Positions 1 through 6,619 of a stretch of DNA of 12,448 nt are shown piece by piece; the first letter of the stretch is position 1, and each line of letters starts with the position of its first letter. Source of the stretch: T1Sed10-7 sp046540855 (lineage in GTDB: Bacteria; Actinomycetota; Nitriliruptoria; Nitriliruptorales; Nitriliruptoraceae); assembly GCA_046540855.1 (NCBI GenBank), contig JBKHEJ010000067.1, positions 1 to 12,448 on the forward strand, given 5' to 3'. The notes beneath the pieces are model-generated. The model had not been told where the DNA came from. It searched no databases and saw nothing but the letters and a program-made list of their open reading frames with translations. The translations under genes were made by a program, and so were the position numbers.

Positions 1-26
1 TGCTCCGCAAGGCCACGGGCCGCTGA
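1..26 (+). CDS. Possible C-terminal end of an upstream gene (partial)
   Basis: The first 26 bases can be read as seven codons and a TGA stop (LRKATGR, stop at 24-26). The frame is open to the window edge and the peptide is basic, as many C termini are. The following 137 bases show no coding sign before the next gene. Too little is present to name a family, and a chance open frame cannot be excluded. Confidence 0.22.
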
Positions 27-55
27 GCGAGGCCGCCGGACCACGACCCCAGCGC

Positions 56-82
56 TGGAACGGTTCGAGCTTTGCCGTTCCA
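56..82. promoter_or_regulatory. Inverted repeat upstream of the acyl-CoA dehydrogenase gene
   Basis: TGGAACGG (56-63) and CCGTTCCA (75-82) form a perfect 8-base inverted repeat around an 11-base spacer. The left arm also belongs to a short palindrome, GAACGGTTC (58-66). It lies about 80 bases before the GTG start at 164. It could be an operator for a TetR-type fatty-acid regulator or the terminator hairpin of the upstream gene; no T-run follows it. A second small hairpin (CCTCCC 104-109 with GGGAGG 113-118) lies between it and the gene. No convincing -35/-10 pair was found here. Confidence 0.35.
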
Positions 83-163
83 TAACCGAGGTGGCACGCT
101 TGCCCTCCCGGTGGGAGGCGCCGGCATCCGGCAACGAGGCGACCAGGGACGAGGGAGCGGGCC

Positions 164-1315
164 GTGGACTTCCGTCTGAGCGAGGAGCAGGAGGCCTTCC
201 TGGCCTCGGTGAAGGCCTTCGCACGCGAGCACGTCGAGCCCGGCGTCCTCGAGCGCGATCGCGCCGGCACGTGGGACTGGGACGTGTGGAAGCAGGTCGC
301 CGCCTTCGGGCTCGCCGGCCTGCCCGTCCCGGTCGAGTACGGCGGCTCCGGCGCGGACGTGCTGACCACCGGGCTCGCGCTGGAGGGTCTGGCCTACGGG
401 GGCCGGGACGCGGGGCTGAACCTCTCCCTCGGTGCCCACCTGACCATCGGCGCGATGCCGATCGCCCTCCACGGCACCGAGGAGCAGAAGCAGCGCTGGC
501 TCCCGAAGCTCGCCGCCGGCGAGACCCTCGGGGCCTTCGCGATCACCGAGCCCGAGGCCGGCTCCGACACCGCCGGGATGAGGACCCGGGCCGAGCGGCA
601 CGGGGACACCTACGTGCTCAACGGCACGAAGACCTTCATCACCAACGGCTCGCTCGCCGAGGTGGTGACCGTCGTCGCCCGCACCGACCCCGACGCGCCC
701 GCGGGCCAGGCCTTCACGGCGTTCCTCGTCGAGCGGGGCACGCCCGGCTTCGAGGTGTCCAAGGAGCTCAAGAAGCTCGGCAACCGCACCTCGCCGACGG
801 TGGAGCTGTCCCTCCAGGACGTCGAGGTGCACGAGTCCCAGATCCTCGGCGACGTCGGCACCGCGCTGTGGAAGGTCGGGTTCGAGTGCTTCGACTGGGA
901 GCGCACCGTGATGGTCGCCTCGGCCATCGGCTCGATGGAGCGCGACCTCGAGGAGTCGGTGCGCTACGCCAAGGAGCGTGAGGCCTTCGGCAAGCCCATC
1001 GGGCGCTTCGGGGCGATCCAGCACAAGGTCGCGCAGATGCGTATCCGGCTGGAGATCGCCCGTCTGCTCCAGCGCCAGGCGGCCTGGATGAAGGACGAGG
1101 GTCTCGAGCACGCCACCGAGGCCGCGATCGCCAAGGCCTACATCGGCGAGGCAGGGGTCGAGTCGGCGCTGGACGCGATCCAGCTCCACGGCGGCTGGGG
1201 GTACGTCGACGAGTTCCACGTCGAGCGCTCGCTGCGCGACGCCAAGCTCGCGGGCATCGGCGGCGGCACCACGGAGATCCAGGAGTTGATCATCTCCCGG
1301 ACCCTGCTCGGCTGA
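164..1315 (+). CDS. Acyl-CoA dehydrogenase, isovaleryl/long-chain-like active site
   Basis: This is an FAD-dependent acyl-CoA dehydrogenase that introduces the alpha-beta double bond into an acyl-CoA and passes electrons to electron-transfer flavoprotein. It is cytosolic and belongs to fatty-acid or branched-chain amino-acid breakdown. The 383-residue length is normal. The N-terminal helical domain begins MDFRLSEEQ, the central beta domain carries AFAITEPEAGSD and the NGTKTFITNG stretch, and the C-terminal domain has REAFGKPIGRF and LHGGWGYVDEFHVERSLRDAK. In medium- and short-chain enzymes the catalytic Glu lies in a YEGT-type motif. Here that motif reads GIGGGTTEIQ and the Glu position is Gly367. 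The DWERT motif with Glu246 aligns with the catalytic helix of isovaleryl- and long-chain enzymes, so I infer Glu246 is the base. The GTG start is chosen for its position before the conserved N terminus and for GGGAG at 153-157, 6 bases upstream. Only 24 bases separate its stop from the convergent lacI stop. The substrate cannot be told from sequence. Confidence 0.93.
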   Translation: MDFRLSEEQEAFLASVKAFAREHVEPGVLERDRAGTWDWDVWKQVAAFGLAGLPVPVEYGGSGADVLTTGLALEGLAYGGRDAGLNLSLGAHLTIGAMPIALHGTEEQKQRWLPKLAAGETLGAFAITEPEAGSDTAGMRTRAERHGDTYVLNGTKTFITNGSLAEVVTVVARTDPDAPAGQAFTAFLVERGTPGFEVSKELKKLGNRTSPTVELSLQDVEVHESQILGDVGTALWKVGFECFDWERTVMVASAIGSMERDLEESVRYAKEREAFGKPIGRFGAIQHKVAQMRIRLEIARLLQRQAAWMKDEGLEHATEAAIAKAYIGEAGVESALDAIQLHGGWGYVDEFHVERSLRDAKLAGIGGGTTEIQELIISRTLLG

Positions 1316-1339
1316 GCACGGCGACGTCCCGGTGCGGGG

Positions 1340-2404
1340 CTAGGCCGAGGGCGTCAGATCCGTCGAGGTCGTGGTCACGGCGGGGTCCTCGCGCTCGGGC
1401 GAGGCCGGGCCGGTGGAGCCGCGGACGACGAGCTCGGGTCGGAAGGTCAGCTCCGGCGTCCCGGCCTCGGCATCGGCGATCTGCGCGGTCAACAGCTGCA
1501 CGACCGCGTCCGCCATGCGCTCGAAGGGCTGCTGCACGCTGGTGAGAGGCGGGTCGAAGTACGCGTTCGGTCCGGCGTCGTCGAAGCCGACGACCGAGAT
1601 CTCCGATGGCACGTCCAGGCCGATCTCCCGGACCGCGCGGATCACCCCCAGCGCCATCCGGTCGCTCGCGCACACCAAGGCGGTCGCGCCCCGTGGGAGC
1701 AGGGTCAGGCCCGCGGCGTGCCCGCCCTCGATGCCGTAGATCGTGTCGGTCATCAGGGCGGGGTCGACCGGCAGTCGTGCCCGCTCCAGGCCGTCGACGT
1801 AGCCGAGCTGCAGCCGCCCGGCGGTGACGTAGCGCGTCGGCCCCAGGGCCAGCCCGATCCTGCGGTGCCCGAGCGAGGCGAGGTGCGCCACGGCCAGGCG
1901 GGTCACCTCGGCGTGATCGACGGTGACCGCGGCGATGTCGCGTAGGTCGTCATCGCGGCCGTTGACGAGCACGAGCGGGAGCCCCTCGGCGCGCAGGTCG
2001 TGGTAGCGGCTGTGGTCGGCGCTGGTGTCGGCGTGCTCGCCGGAGACGAGCACGATCCCGGTCACCGCCTGGTCCTTGAGGACGTCGAGGTAGTCGGTCT
2101 CCCCCATCCCCGAGGGGGTCGACGTGCACAGGACCGTGGTGAGCCCCTCGCGTGCGAGCCGGGACTCGATGGCCTGGGCGAAGCGCGGGAAGACCGGGTT
2201 GTCGAGCTCGGGGACGATCAGGCCCACCAGCCCCGACCGTCGCGACGGCCGCAGGCGGCCGTGCTCGTAGCCGAGCTGCGCCATGGCCTGCAGGACGGCC
2301 CGACGGGTCGTCTCGGCGACGCCGGGCTTGTCGTTGAGGACACGGCTGACCGTCGCGGTGCTCACACCGGCGTGGTCGGCGACGTGCTTCAGACGGGGTT
2401 TCAC
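1340..2404 (-). CDS. LacI-family transcriptional repressor of the maltodextrin operon
   Basis: This is a 354-residue DNA-binding regulator of the LacI/GalR family and would act as a dimer in the cytosol. The helix-turn-helix is at residues 5-24 (LKHVADHAGVSTATVSRVLN). A hinge follows, and from about residue 58 the sugar-binding core begins with GLVGLIVPELDNPVFPRF and ends with the typical SVVGFDDAGPNAYFDPPLTSV stretch, given here only in part. The GTG at 2404 is chosen because it starts just before the DNA-binding domain, where family members start. An in-frame ATG at 2455 would add 17 residues unlike the family and lies inside the palindrome. The gene diverges from malE with 154 bases between starts, which points to control of that operon and of itself. 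By context the effector would be maltose, maltodextrin or a phosphate of them, so it may be a MalR equivalent. The name is not proven. A predicted TAGGTT -10 box lies so close that the message may be leaderless. Confidence 0.9.
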   Translation of the reverse strand: MKPRLKHVADHAGVSTATVSRVLNDKPGVAETTRRAVLQAMAQLGYEHGRLRPSRRSGLVGLIVPELDNPVFPRFAQAIESRLAREGLTTVLCTSTPSGMGETDYLDVLKDQAVTGIVLVSGEHADTSADHSRYHDLRAEGLPLVLVNGRDDDLRDIAAVTVDHAEVTRLAVAHLASLGHRRIGLALGPTRYVTAGRLQLGYVDGLERARLPVDPALMTDTIYGIEGGHAAGLTLLPRGATALVCASDRMALGVIRAVREIGLDVPSEISVVGFDDAGPNAYFDPPLTSVQQPFERMADAVVQLLTAQIADAEAGTPELTFRPELVVRGSTGPASPEREDPAVTTTSTDLTPSA

Positions 2405-2411
2405 GCCGCGG

Positions 2412-2440
2412 AACCTAGACCGTGAGCCCCGGCACTGCAA
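2412..2440 (-). promoter_or_regulatory. Predicted promoter of the lacI-family gene
   Basis: On the minus strand, TTGCAG (2440-2435) and TAGGTT (2417-2412) are separated by 17 bases. TAGGTT fits the actinobacterial TANNNT -10 form and the -35 keeps TTG. Transcription would start at about 2405-2404, on the first base of the GTG start, giving a leaderless message. No clear Shine-Dalgarno sequence precedes the GTG, which agrees. The -35 box overlaps the left arm of the palindrome at 2438-2459, so a bound repressor would block it. Confidence 0.45.
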
Positions 2441-2459
2441 GAAGTTCTGGAACATCTTG
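2438..2459. promoter_or_regulatory. Probable LacI-family operator (22-base palindrome)
   Basis: The arms CAAGAAGTTC (2438-2447) and GAACATCTTG (2450-2459) match as an inverted repeat at 9 of 10 positions around a central TG. The element sits between the divergent genes and overlaps the end of the -35 boxes predicted on both strands, 2435-2440 for lacI and 2457-2462 for malE. Many LacI-family sites have a central CG and this one does not, so the exact centre may differ. Its length, symmetry and position make it the best operator candidate in the gap. Confidence 0.55.
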
Positions 2460-2486
2460 ACATGAACCTGAAACTTGTTGCATCAT
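2457..2486 (+). promoter_or_regulatory. Predicted promoter of the malEFG operon
   Basis: A perfect TTGACA (2457-2462) is followed after 18 bases by CATCAT (2481-2486), which matches TATAAT at four positions. The start of transcription would be near 2493, giving a leader of about 66 bases before the malE ATG. The surrounding bases are clearly richer in A and T than the genes. The -35 overlaps the palindrome and the -10 overlaps a second inverted repeat, as expected for a repressed promoter. Confidence 0.5.
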
Positions 2487-2505
2487 GTTGGATGACCTTG
2501 CAACA
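2476..2505. promoter_or_regulatory. Second inverted repeat over the malE promoter start region
   Basis: TGTTGCA (2476-2482) and TGCAACA (2499-2505) are perfect inverted arms separated by 16 bases. They cover the predicted -10 box and transcription start. The right arm contains CTTGCAA (2497-2503), and CTTGCAG is found on the opposite strand at 2441-2435. I recall CTTGCA-type half-sites in actinobacterial MalR systems, but I cannot check that here. It may be an auxiliary operator or a leader hairpin. Confidence 0.35.
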
Positions 2506-2558
2506 CCCGTGCCGTGGGGCGAGGGACCCCGCGGCTGGCTACCGACCCAGGAGCAACG

Positions 2559-3929
2559 ATGAAGCGGTACCGAAAGTGGTTCGCCATCGTCCCGATCGCT
2601 GCCCTCGTCCTCGCCGCCTGCGGTGGGGACGCGGAGGAGCCCGCGGACGAGCCCACCGAGGAGGAGACCGAGGAGGAGGCTGAGGAGCCCGCCGAGGACG
2701 AGACCGAGGAGGAGGCCGAGGAAGAGACCGAGGAGGAGGCCGAGGAGGAGGCTGAGGAGCCCGCCGAGGAGGGCGAGGAGGAGGAGGCCGCGCCGCCGGT
2801 CCGTGCCGACGCCGACCTCGTCATCTGGGCTGACGACACCCGCCGACCCGTGATCGAGCCCTTCGCCGAGGAGTTCGGTGAGGAGCAGGGCATCAGCGTG
2901 GCCGTGCAGGAGGTCCCCTTCGACCAGATCCGTGACAACGTGTCCGTCCAGGGCCCGGCGGGTCAGGGGCCGGACGTGTTCATCGGCGCCCACGACTGGC
3001 TCGGTGAGCTGGTGGAGAACGGTGTCGTCGCCCCGCTGGACCTCGGCGACTCCGCCGACGAGTACCTCGACGTGGCGACGCAGGCCTTCGCCTACGACGG
3101 GACCAACTACGGCCTGCCGTACTCGATCGAGAACATCGCACTGATCCGCAACACCGAGCTCGTCCCGGAGCCCGTCGAGACCCTCGAGGAGATGGTCGAG
3201 GTCGGGCTGGACGCGGTCGAGGCTGGGGACGCGGACCTGCCCATCGCCTGGCAGCAGAACGGCAACGGTGACCCCTTCCACAACTACTGGCTCGTGACCG
3301 GCGCCGGTGGTTACGTGTTCGGCCAGGCCGAGGACGGCTCCTACCAGGCCGACGACCTCGGGATCGACTCCGAGGGTGGTCTGGAGGCCGCCGAGATCTT
3401 CGGTGAGCTGTACGAGCAGGACTTCCTGAACGTGGACGTGACCTACGACGTCATGATCGACACCTTCTCGAACGGTCGCGCGCCCTTCGCCGTGACCGGC
3501 CCGTGGGCCCTCGGCGACTTCGCGGACGTGGACTACGCCGTCGAGCCCTTCCCGACCGTCGAGGGCGGCACCCCGGCGCCCTTCGTCGGCGTCCAGGGCT
3601 TCATGGTCTCCGCCTTCGCGGAGAACGACCTCGCCGCCCGTACCTTCGTGCTCGACTTCATGGGCTCCGACGAGGTGCAGCTCGCGCTGTACGAGGCGGG
3701 CAGCCGTCCGCCGGCGAAGGTCGCCGCGTTCGAGCAGGTCTCCGACGACCCGGACGTCGCGGGCTTCGGCGCCGCCGGTGAGGCCGGCCGCCCGATGCCG
3801 GCCATCCCCGAGATGGGTTCGGTGTGGTCCGCGTGGACCGACGCCTACGAGAACATCGCCGCGGGTCAGGACCCGCAGGAGGCGTTCGAGCAGGCTGCCA
3901 GCCAGATCCGTGAGCTGATCGGGCTGTAG
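2559..3929 (+). CDS. malE: Maltose/maltodextrin-binding lipoprotein with poly-Glu linker
   Basis: This is the extracellular solute-binding component of an ABC importer, a lipoprotein anchored to the outer face of the membrane that hands malto-oligosaccharide to MalFG. The 456-residue product has a lipoprotein signal peptide with lipobox LAAC at residues 18-21, so Cys21 is the lipid-modified residue. Residues 24-80 are a very acidic linker: residues 26-76 hold 33 Glu and 2 Asp and no Lys or Arg. The binding domain starts near residue 84 (DADLVIWADD) and has family signs such as GPDVFIGAHDWLGEL, YGLPYSIENIALIRN and PFAVTGPWAL. Start: ATG 2559 has AGGAG at 2549-2553; an in-frame ATG at 2514 would put a non-hydrophobic stretch before the signal peptide. 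It is the first gene of malE-malF-malG-GH13 and is followed by a strong hairpin. Cyclodextrin or another glucan is an alternative ligand. Confidence 0.88.
   Translation: MKRYRKWFAIVPIAALVLAACGGDAEEPADEPTEEETEEEAEEPAEDETEEEAEEETEEEAEEEAEEPAEEGEEEEAAPPVRADADLVIWADDTRRPVIEPFAEEFGEEQGISVAVQEVPFDQIRDNVSVQGPAGQGPDVFIGAHDWLGELVENGVVAPLDLGDSADEYLDVATQAFAYDGTNYGLPYSIENIALIRNTELVPEPVETLEEMVEVGLDAVEAGDADLPIAWQQNGNGDPFHNYWLVTGAGGYVFGQAEDGSYQADDLGIDSEGGLEAAEIFGELYEQDFLNVDVTYDVMIDTFSNGRAPFAVTGPWALGDFADVDYAVEPFPTVEGGTPAPFVGVQGFMVSAFAENDLAARTFVLDFMGSDEVQLALYEAGSRPPAKVAAFEQVSDDPDVAGFGAAGEAGRPMPAIPEMGSVWSAWTDAYENIAAGQDPQEAFEQAASQIRELIGL
2668..2770 (+). repeat. Internal repeat coding for the poly-Glu linker of MalE
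   Basis: A 31-base exact direct repeat occurs at 2668-2698 and 2740-2770, offset by 72 bases, which is 24 codons. Between and around the copies, the shorter unit ACCGAGGAGGAGGC recurs at 2667, 2703 and 2727. The reading frame is kept throughout, so length changes by whole codons would only lengthen or shorten the acidic linker. This looks like growth by slippage or unequal recombination. Confidence 0.8.
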
Positions 3930-3940
3930 GTTCGACCCGC

Positions 3941-3970
3941 GTGGGGGCGGCGCTGAGGCGCCGCCCCCAC
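3941..3970 (+). terminator. malE-malF intercistronic hairpin, probable processing/attenuation site
   Basis: GTGGGGGCGGCGC (3941-3953) pairs perfectly with GCGCCGCCCCCAC (3958-3970) around a TGAG loop, making a 13-bp stem that begins 11 bases after the malE stop. No T-run follows, so a simple intrinsic terminator is less likely than a partial terminator or a 3' stabiliser. Such structures between a binding-protein gene and its permease genes are known to raise the ratio of binding protein to permease, as with the REP elements of the Escherichia coli malE-malF gap. Confidence 0.7.
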
Positions 3971-4054
3971 CGGCATGACCAGCGAGGATGCGGACCCGCC
4001 GCGAGCAGCGGCGACGGCGACCCGGATGGGCGCCGACCGGGGAGGGAGCGGGAG

Positions 4055-5680
4055 ATGGCGACATCGACCGGAGGCCGGACGGCCTTCGCGGACCGGCTGG
4101 CCGAGCGGGTGGGCGCGGGCAGCATCACCGGGCTGATGGTGAAGCTGCTCTTCCTCGGCGTCGTGAACGCGCTGGCGTTCTACGCGGTGCTCACGCTCTT
4201 CCCGCTCAGGGAGTGGACCCCGCTCATCGTCGTGGTGGTCGCGACCGCGCTGATCGACGTCATCTACCTCTCCAAGCGCACGTTGCCGCTGAAGTTCCTC
4301 ATCCCGGGCACGCTCGCGCTCCTCGTCTTCCAGGTGTACCCCGTCCTGTACACCGCCTACATCGGCTTCACCAACTACGGCACCGGGAACGTGCTGGCCG
4401 AGGACCAGGCGATCGACCAGATCATCGCCAACTCCGTGACCGTCCCCGACGACGCCGTGCGCTACGCCTCGACCCCGCTCTCCAACGACGCGGGCGACCT
4501 CGCCCTCCTGCTCGAGGACCCCGACGGGGAGCGCTTCCTCGGCACCGCCGACGGCCTCGAGCCGCTCACCGATGACGACATCGTCGGTGAGGGCGCGGAC
4601 CGGGTCGTGGTCGGCGAGTACCGGCCGCTCAGGCTCGGTGACCTCGGTGACCGTGAGGAGGAGATCCTCGCCTTCACGGTCCCGCTCGACGCGGGTGACG
4701 CCGACGAGCTCGACGCCGGGGAGGGTGCCGGCGCGATCAGCGTCCAGACCTTCAACACCGCGGCCGTGGCCGTCCAGAGCCTCGAGCACGACGCCGAGGA
4801 AGGGGTCATCCGCGACCTCGAGGACGGCACGGTGTACCGGCCGGTCAACGGCACCTTCACCGCCGACGACGGCTCGACGCTGCGGCCGGGCTTCCGCGAG
4901 CTGATCGGGTTCGCGAACTACGAACGGGTCCTGACCTCGCCCGCCATCCGAGGACCGTTCCTGCGGGTCTTCCTGTGGACCTTCGCCTTCGCGATCCTGT
5001 CGGTGCTCACGACCTTCGTGCTCGGGCTCGCGCTGGCGCTCGCGCTCAACGACCCGCGCATGAGGCTGCGTCGCACGACGCGCTCGCTGCTGATCGTGCC
5101 CTACGCGCTGCCGTCCTTCATGACCGCGTTGATCTGGCAGGGGTTGCTGAACACCTCCTTCGGTCCGATCAACCGCATCCTCGGGGTCGACATCCCGTGG
5201 CTGTCGAGCCAGGCCTTCGCGGGGGCGCTGCCGAAGTTCTCCGTGATCCTCGTCAACCTCTGGCTCGGGTTCGGCTACATGTTCCTGATCACCACCGGCG
5301 CGCTGCAGGCCATGCCGGAGGAGGTCAAGGAGGCCGCCCGGGTGGACGGCGCCAGCGGCTGGCAGATCCTGCGCCAGATCACGCTGCCGCTGCTGCTGGT
5401 CGCGGTCGGGCCGCTGCTCATCGCCTCCTTCGCCTTCAACTTCAACAACTTCAACACCGTCTTCCTGCTCACCGGTGGTGGCCCCCCGATCCAGGGCACG
5501 CTCACCCCGGCTGGCCACACCGACATCCTGATCAGCTTCAGCTACCGGCTGGCCTTCGCCGGCGGACGCGGGCAGGACTTCGGGCTGGCGGCTGCGATCT
5601 CCACCATCATCTTCTTCCTGGTGGCGGTGTTCAGCTATCTCGGCTTCAAGCGCACCGCGGTGCTGGAGGACATCAACTGA
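4055..5680 (+). CDS. malF: Maltodextrin ABC transporter permease MalF-type
   Basis: This is one of two integral membrane subunits forming the translocation path of the importer. The 541-residue product is close to the enterobacterial MalF length, longer than most actinobacterial sugar permeases. Three N-terminal membrane segments lie at about residues 25-110. A large hydrophilic insert of about 185 residues follows (about 110-295), where the MalF P2 domain contacts the binding protein. A block of membrane segments runs from about residue 300 to the end. The EAA loop that docks the ATPase reads EEVKEAARVDGASGWQ, with Glu426-Ala-Ala. The ATG at 4055 is supported by GGAGG at 4041-4045; upstream in-frame codons from 3941 read through the hairpin and are not membrane-like. 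It overlaps malG by one base (TGATG). The P2-like insert is rich in Asp and Glu, as in MalE. The ATPase partner is not in the window. Confidence 0.92.
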   Translation: MATSTGGRTAFADRLAERVGAGSITGLMVKLLFLGVVNALAFYAVLTLFPLREWTPLIVVVVATALIDVIYLSKRTLPLKFLIPGTLALLVFQVYPVLYTAYIGFTNYGTGNVLAEDQAIDQIIANSVTVPDDAVRYASTPLSNDAGDLALLLEDPDGERFLGTADGLEPLTDDDIVGEGADRVVVGEYRPLRLGDLGDREEEILAFTVPLDAGDADELDAGEGAGAISVQTFNTAAVAVQSLEHDAEEGVIRDLEDGTVYRPVNGTFTADDGSTLRPGFRELIGFANYERVLTSPAIRGPFLRVFLWTFAFAILSVLTTFVLGLALALALNDPRMRLRRTTRSLLIVPYALPSFMTALIWQGLLNTSFGPINRILGVDIPWLSSQAFAGALPKFSVILVNLWLGFGYMFLITTGALQAMPEEVKEAARVDGASGWQILRQITLPLLLVAVGPLLIASFAFNFNNFNTVFLLTGGGPPIQGTLTPAGHTDILISFSYRLAFAGGRGQDFGLAAAISTIIFFLVAVFSYLGFKRTAVLEDIN

Positions 5681-6615
5681 TGGCTGCCATCGAACCCCTC
5701 GCCACCGGTGCCGACGCCGAGGCCTTCGACGCCTCCCGCGGCGCCCGCAACAACACCGGCCCCAAGGGCGCCCGCTGGTGGCGCGAGATCGGGTGGCGCT
5801 ACCTCGTCGGCCTGCTCGGCGTCGCCTTCGCGCTCATGCCGGCCTACTTCGTGGTCCTCGCGTCGGTCTCGCCCACCGCGACGCTCCAGGGCGCCCAGCT
5901 CGTCCCGCGCGAGGTCACCCTGGAGAACTACCGGTCGCTGTTCGACCAGACCCTGTTCTGGACGTGGCTGTGGAACTCGCTCAAGATCGCCGGTGGGGCC
6001 GCGATCGCGAACATGTTCCTGTCGGCCATGGCGGCCTACGCCTTCAGCCGGCTGCGCTTCGCGGGCCGGCGGCCGGGGCTGCTCACGATCCTGCTGGTGC
6101 AGATGTTCCCGCAGCTGCTCGCCAACGTCGCCATCTTCCTGTTCCTGGTCAACGTCGCGGACTACTTCCCCTTCATGGGGTACGGCACCCAGCTCGGGCT
6201 GTTCCTCGTCTACCTCGGCGGCGCGCTCGGGGCGAACACCTGGCTCATGAAGGGGTTCTTCGACACCGTGCCGAAGGAGCTGGACGAGTCGGCGCTCGTG
6301 GACGGTGCGACCCACGGCCAGATCTTCGTCCGGATCATCCTGCCGCTGTCGCTGCCGATCCTGGTCGTGGCCGGGCTGCTCTCCTTCATCTTCCTGTTCA
6401 ACGAGTTCATCCTCGCCAGCATCCTGCTCGGTCAGGCCGACGCGAACCAGACGCTGGCGACCGGGCTGTACCGCTTCATCGACCAGAACTACGGCCAGCA
6501 GTGGGGGCCCTTCGCGGGCGGCGCGCTGCTCGGGTCCATCCCGACCCTGGCGCTGTTCCTGTTCCTGCAGCGCTACATCGTCTCCGGCCTGACCGCCGGC
6601 GGCGTGAAGGGCTGA
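5680..6615 (+). CDS. malG: Maltodextrin ABC transporter permease MalG-type
   Basis: This is the second membrane subunit, paired with MalF. It has 311 residues with six predicted membrane segments at about 45-68, 93-122, 132-165, 170-193, 227-250 and 281-305. The cytoplasmic coupling loop reads PKELDESALVDGATHGQIF; its EAA core is Glu203-Ser-Ala, a mild variant of EAA with the conserved Gly209 kept. The ATG at 5680-5682 shares its A with the malF TGA stop, and GGAGG at 5665-5669 inside malF can serve as ribosome-binding site, so translation is probably coupled. The short hydrophilic N terminus (about 40 residues) before the first membrane segment is typical. The GH13 gene follows after 4 bases. 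The reading frame is open far upstream into malF, but that part is only a shadow. Confidence 0.92.
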   Translation: MAAIEPLATGADAEAFDASRGARNNTGPKGARWWREIGWRYLVGLLGVAFALMPAYFVVLASVSPTATLQGAQLVPREVTLENYRSLFDQTLFWTWLWNSLKIAGGAAIANMFLSAMAAYAFSRLRFAGRRPGLLTILLVQMFPQLLANVAIFLFLVNVADYFPFMGYGTQLGLFLVYLGGALGANTWLMKGFFDTVPKELDESALVDGATHGQIFVRIILPLSLPILVVAGLLSFIFLFNEFILASILLGQADANQTLATGLYRFIDQNYGQQWGPFAGGALLGSIPTLALFLFLQRYIVSGLTAGGVKG

Positions 6616-6619
6616 CCGG

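Noticed and set aside
1316..1339. GCAC/GTGC hairpin between the convergent dehydrogenase and lacI genes as terminator
   Set aside because: A 4-bp stem around a 12-base loop is expected by chance in such GC-rich DNA.
2405..2455. Upstream ATG at 2455 as the start of the lacI-family gene
   Set aside because: It would add 17 residues unlike the family, lies inside the palindrome, and has no better ribosome-binding site than the GTG at 2404.
3941..4054. Earlier GTG start for malF at 3941
   Set aside because: The added residues are Arg-rich, are encoded through the intercistronic hairpin, and do not resemble the start of a membrane protein.
2415..4064. Long open frame on the minus strand opposite malE
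   Set aside because: It is antisense to a clear binding protein, has biased low-complexity composition from the repeated linker, and shows no recognisable domain.
3866..5518. 550-residue open frame on the minus strand opposite malF
   Set aside because: It is very rich in Glu, Arg and Asp with no domain, as expected from reading high-GC coding DNA on the wrong strand.
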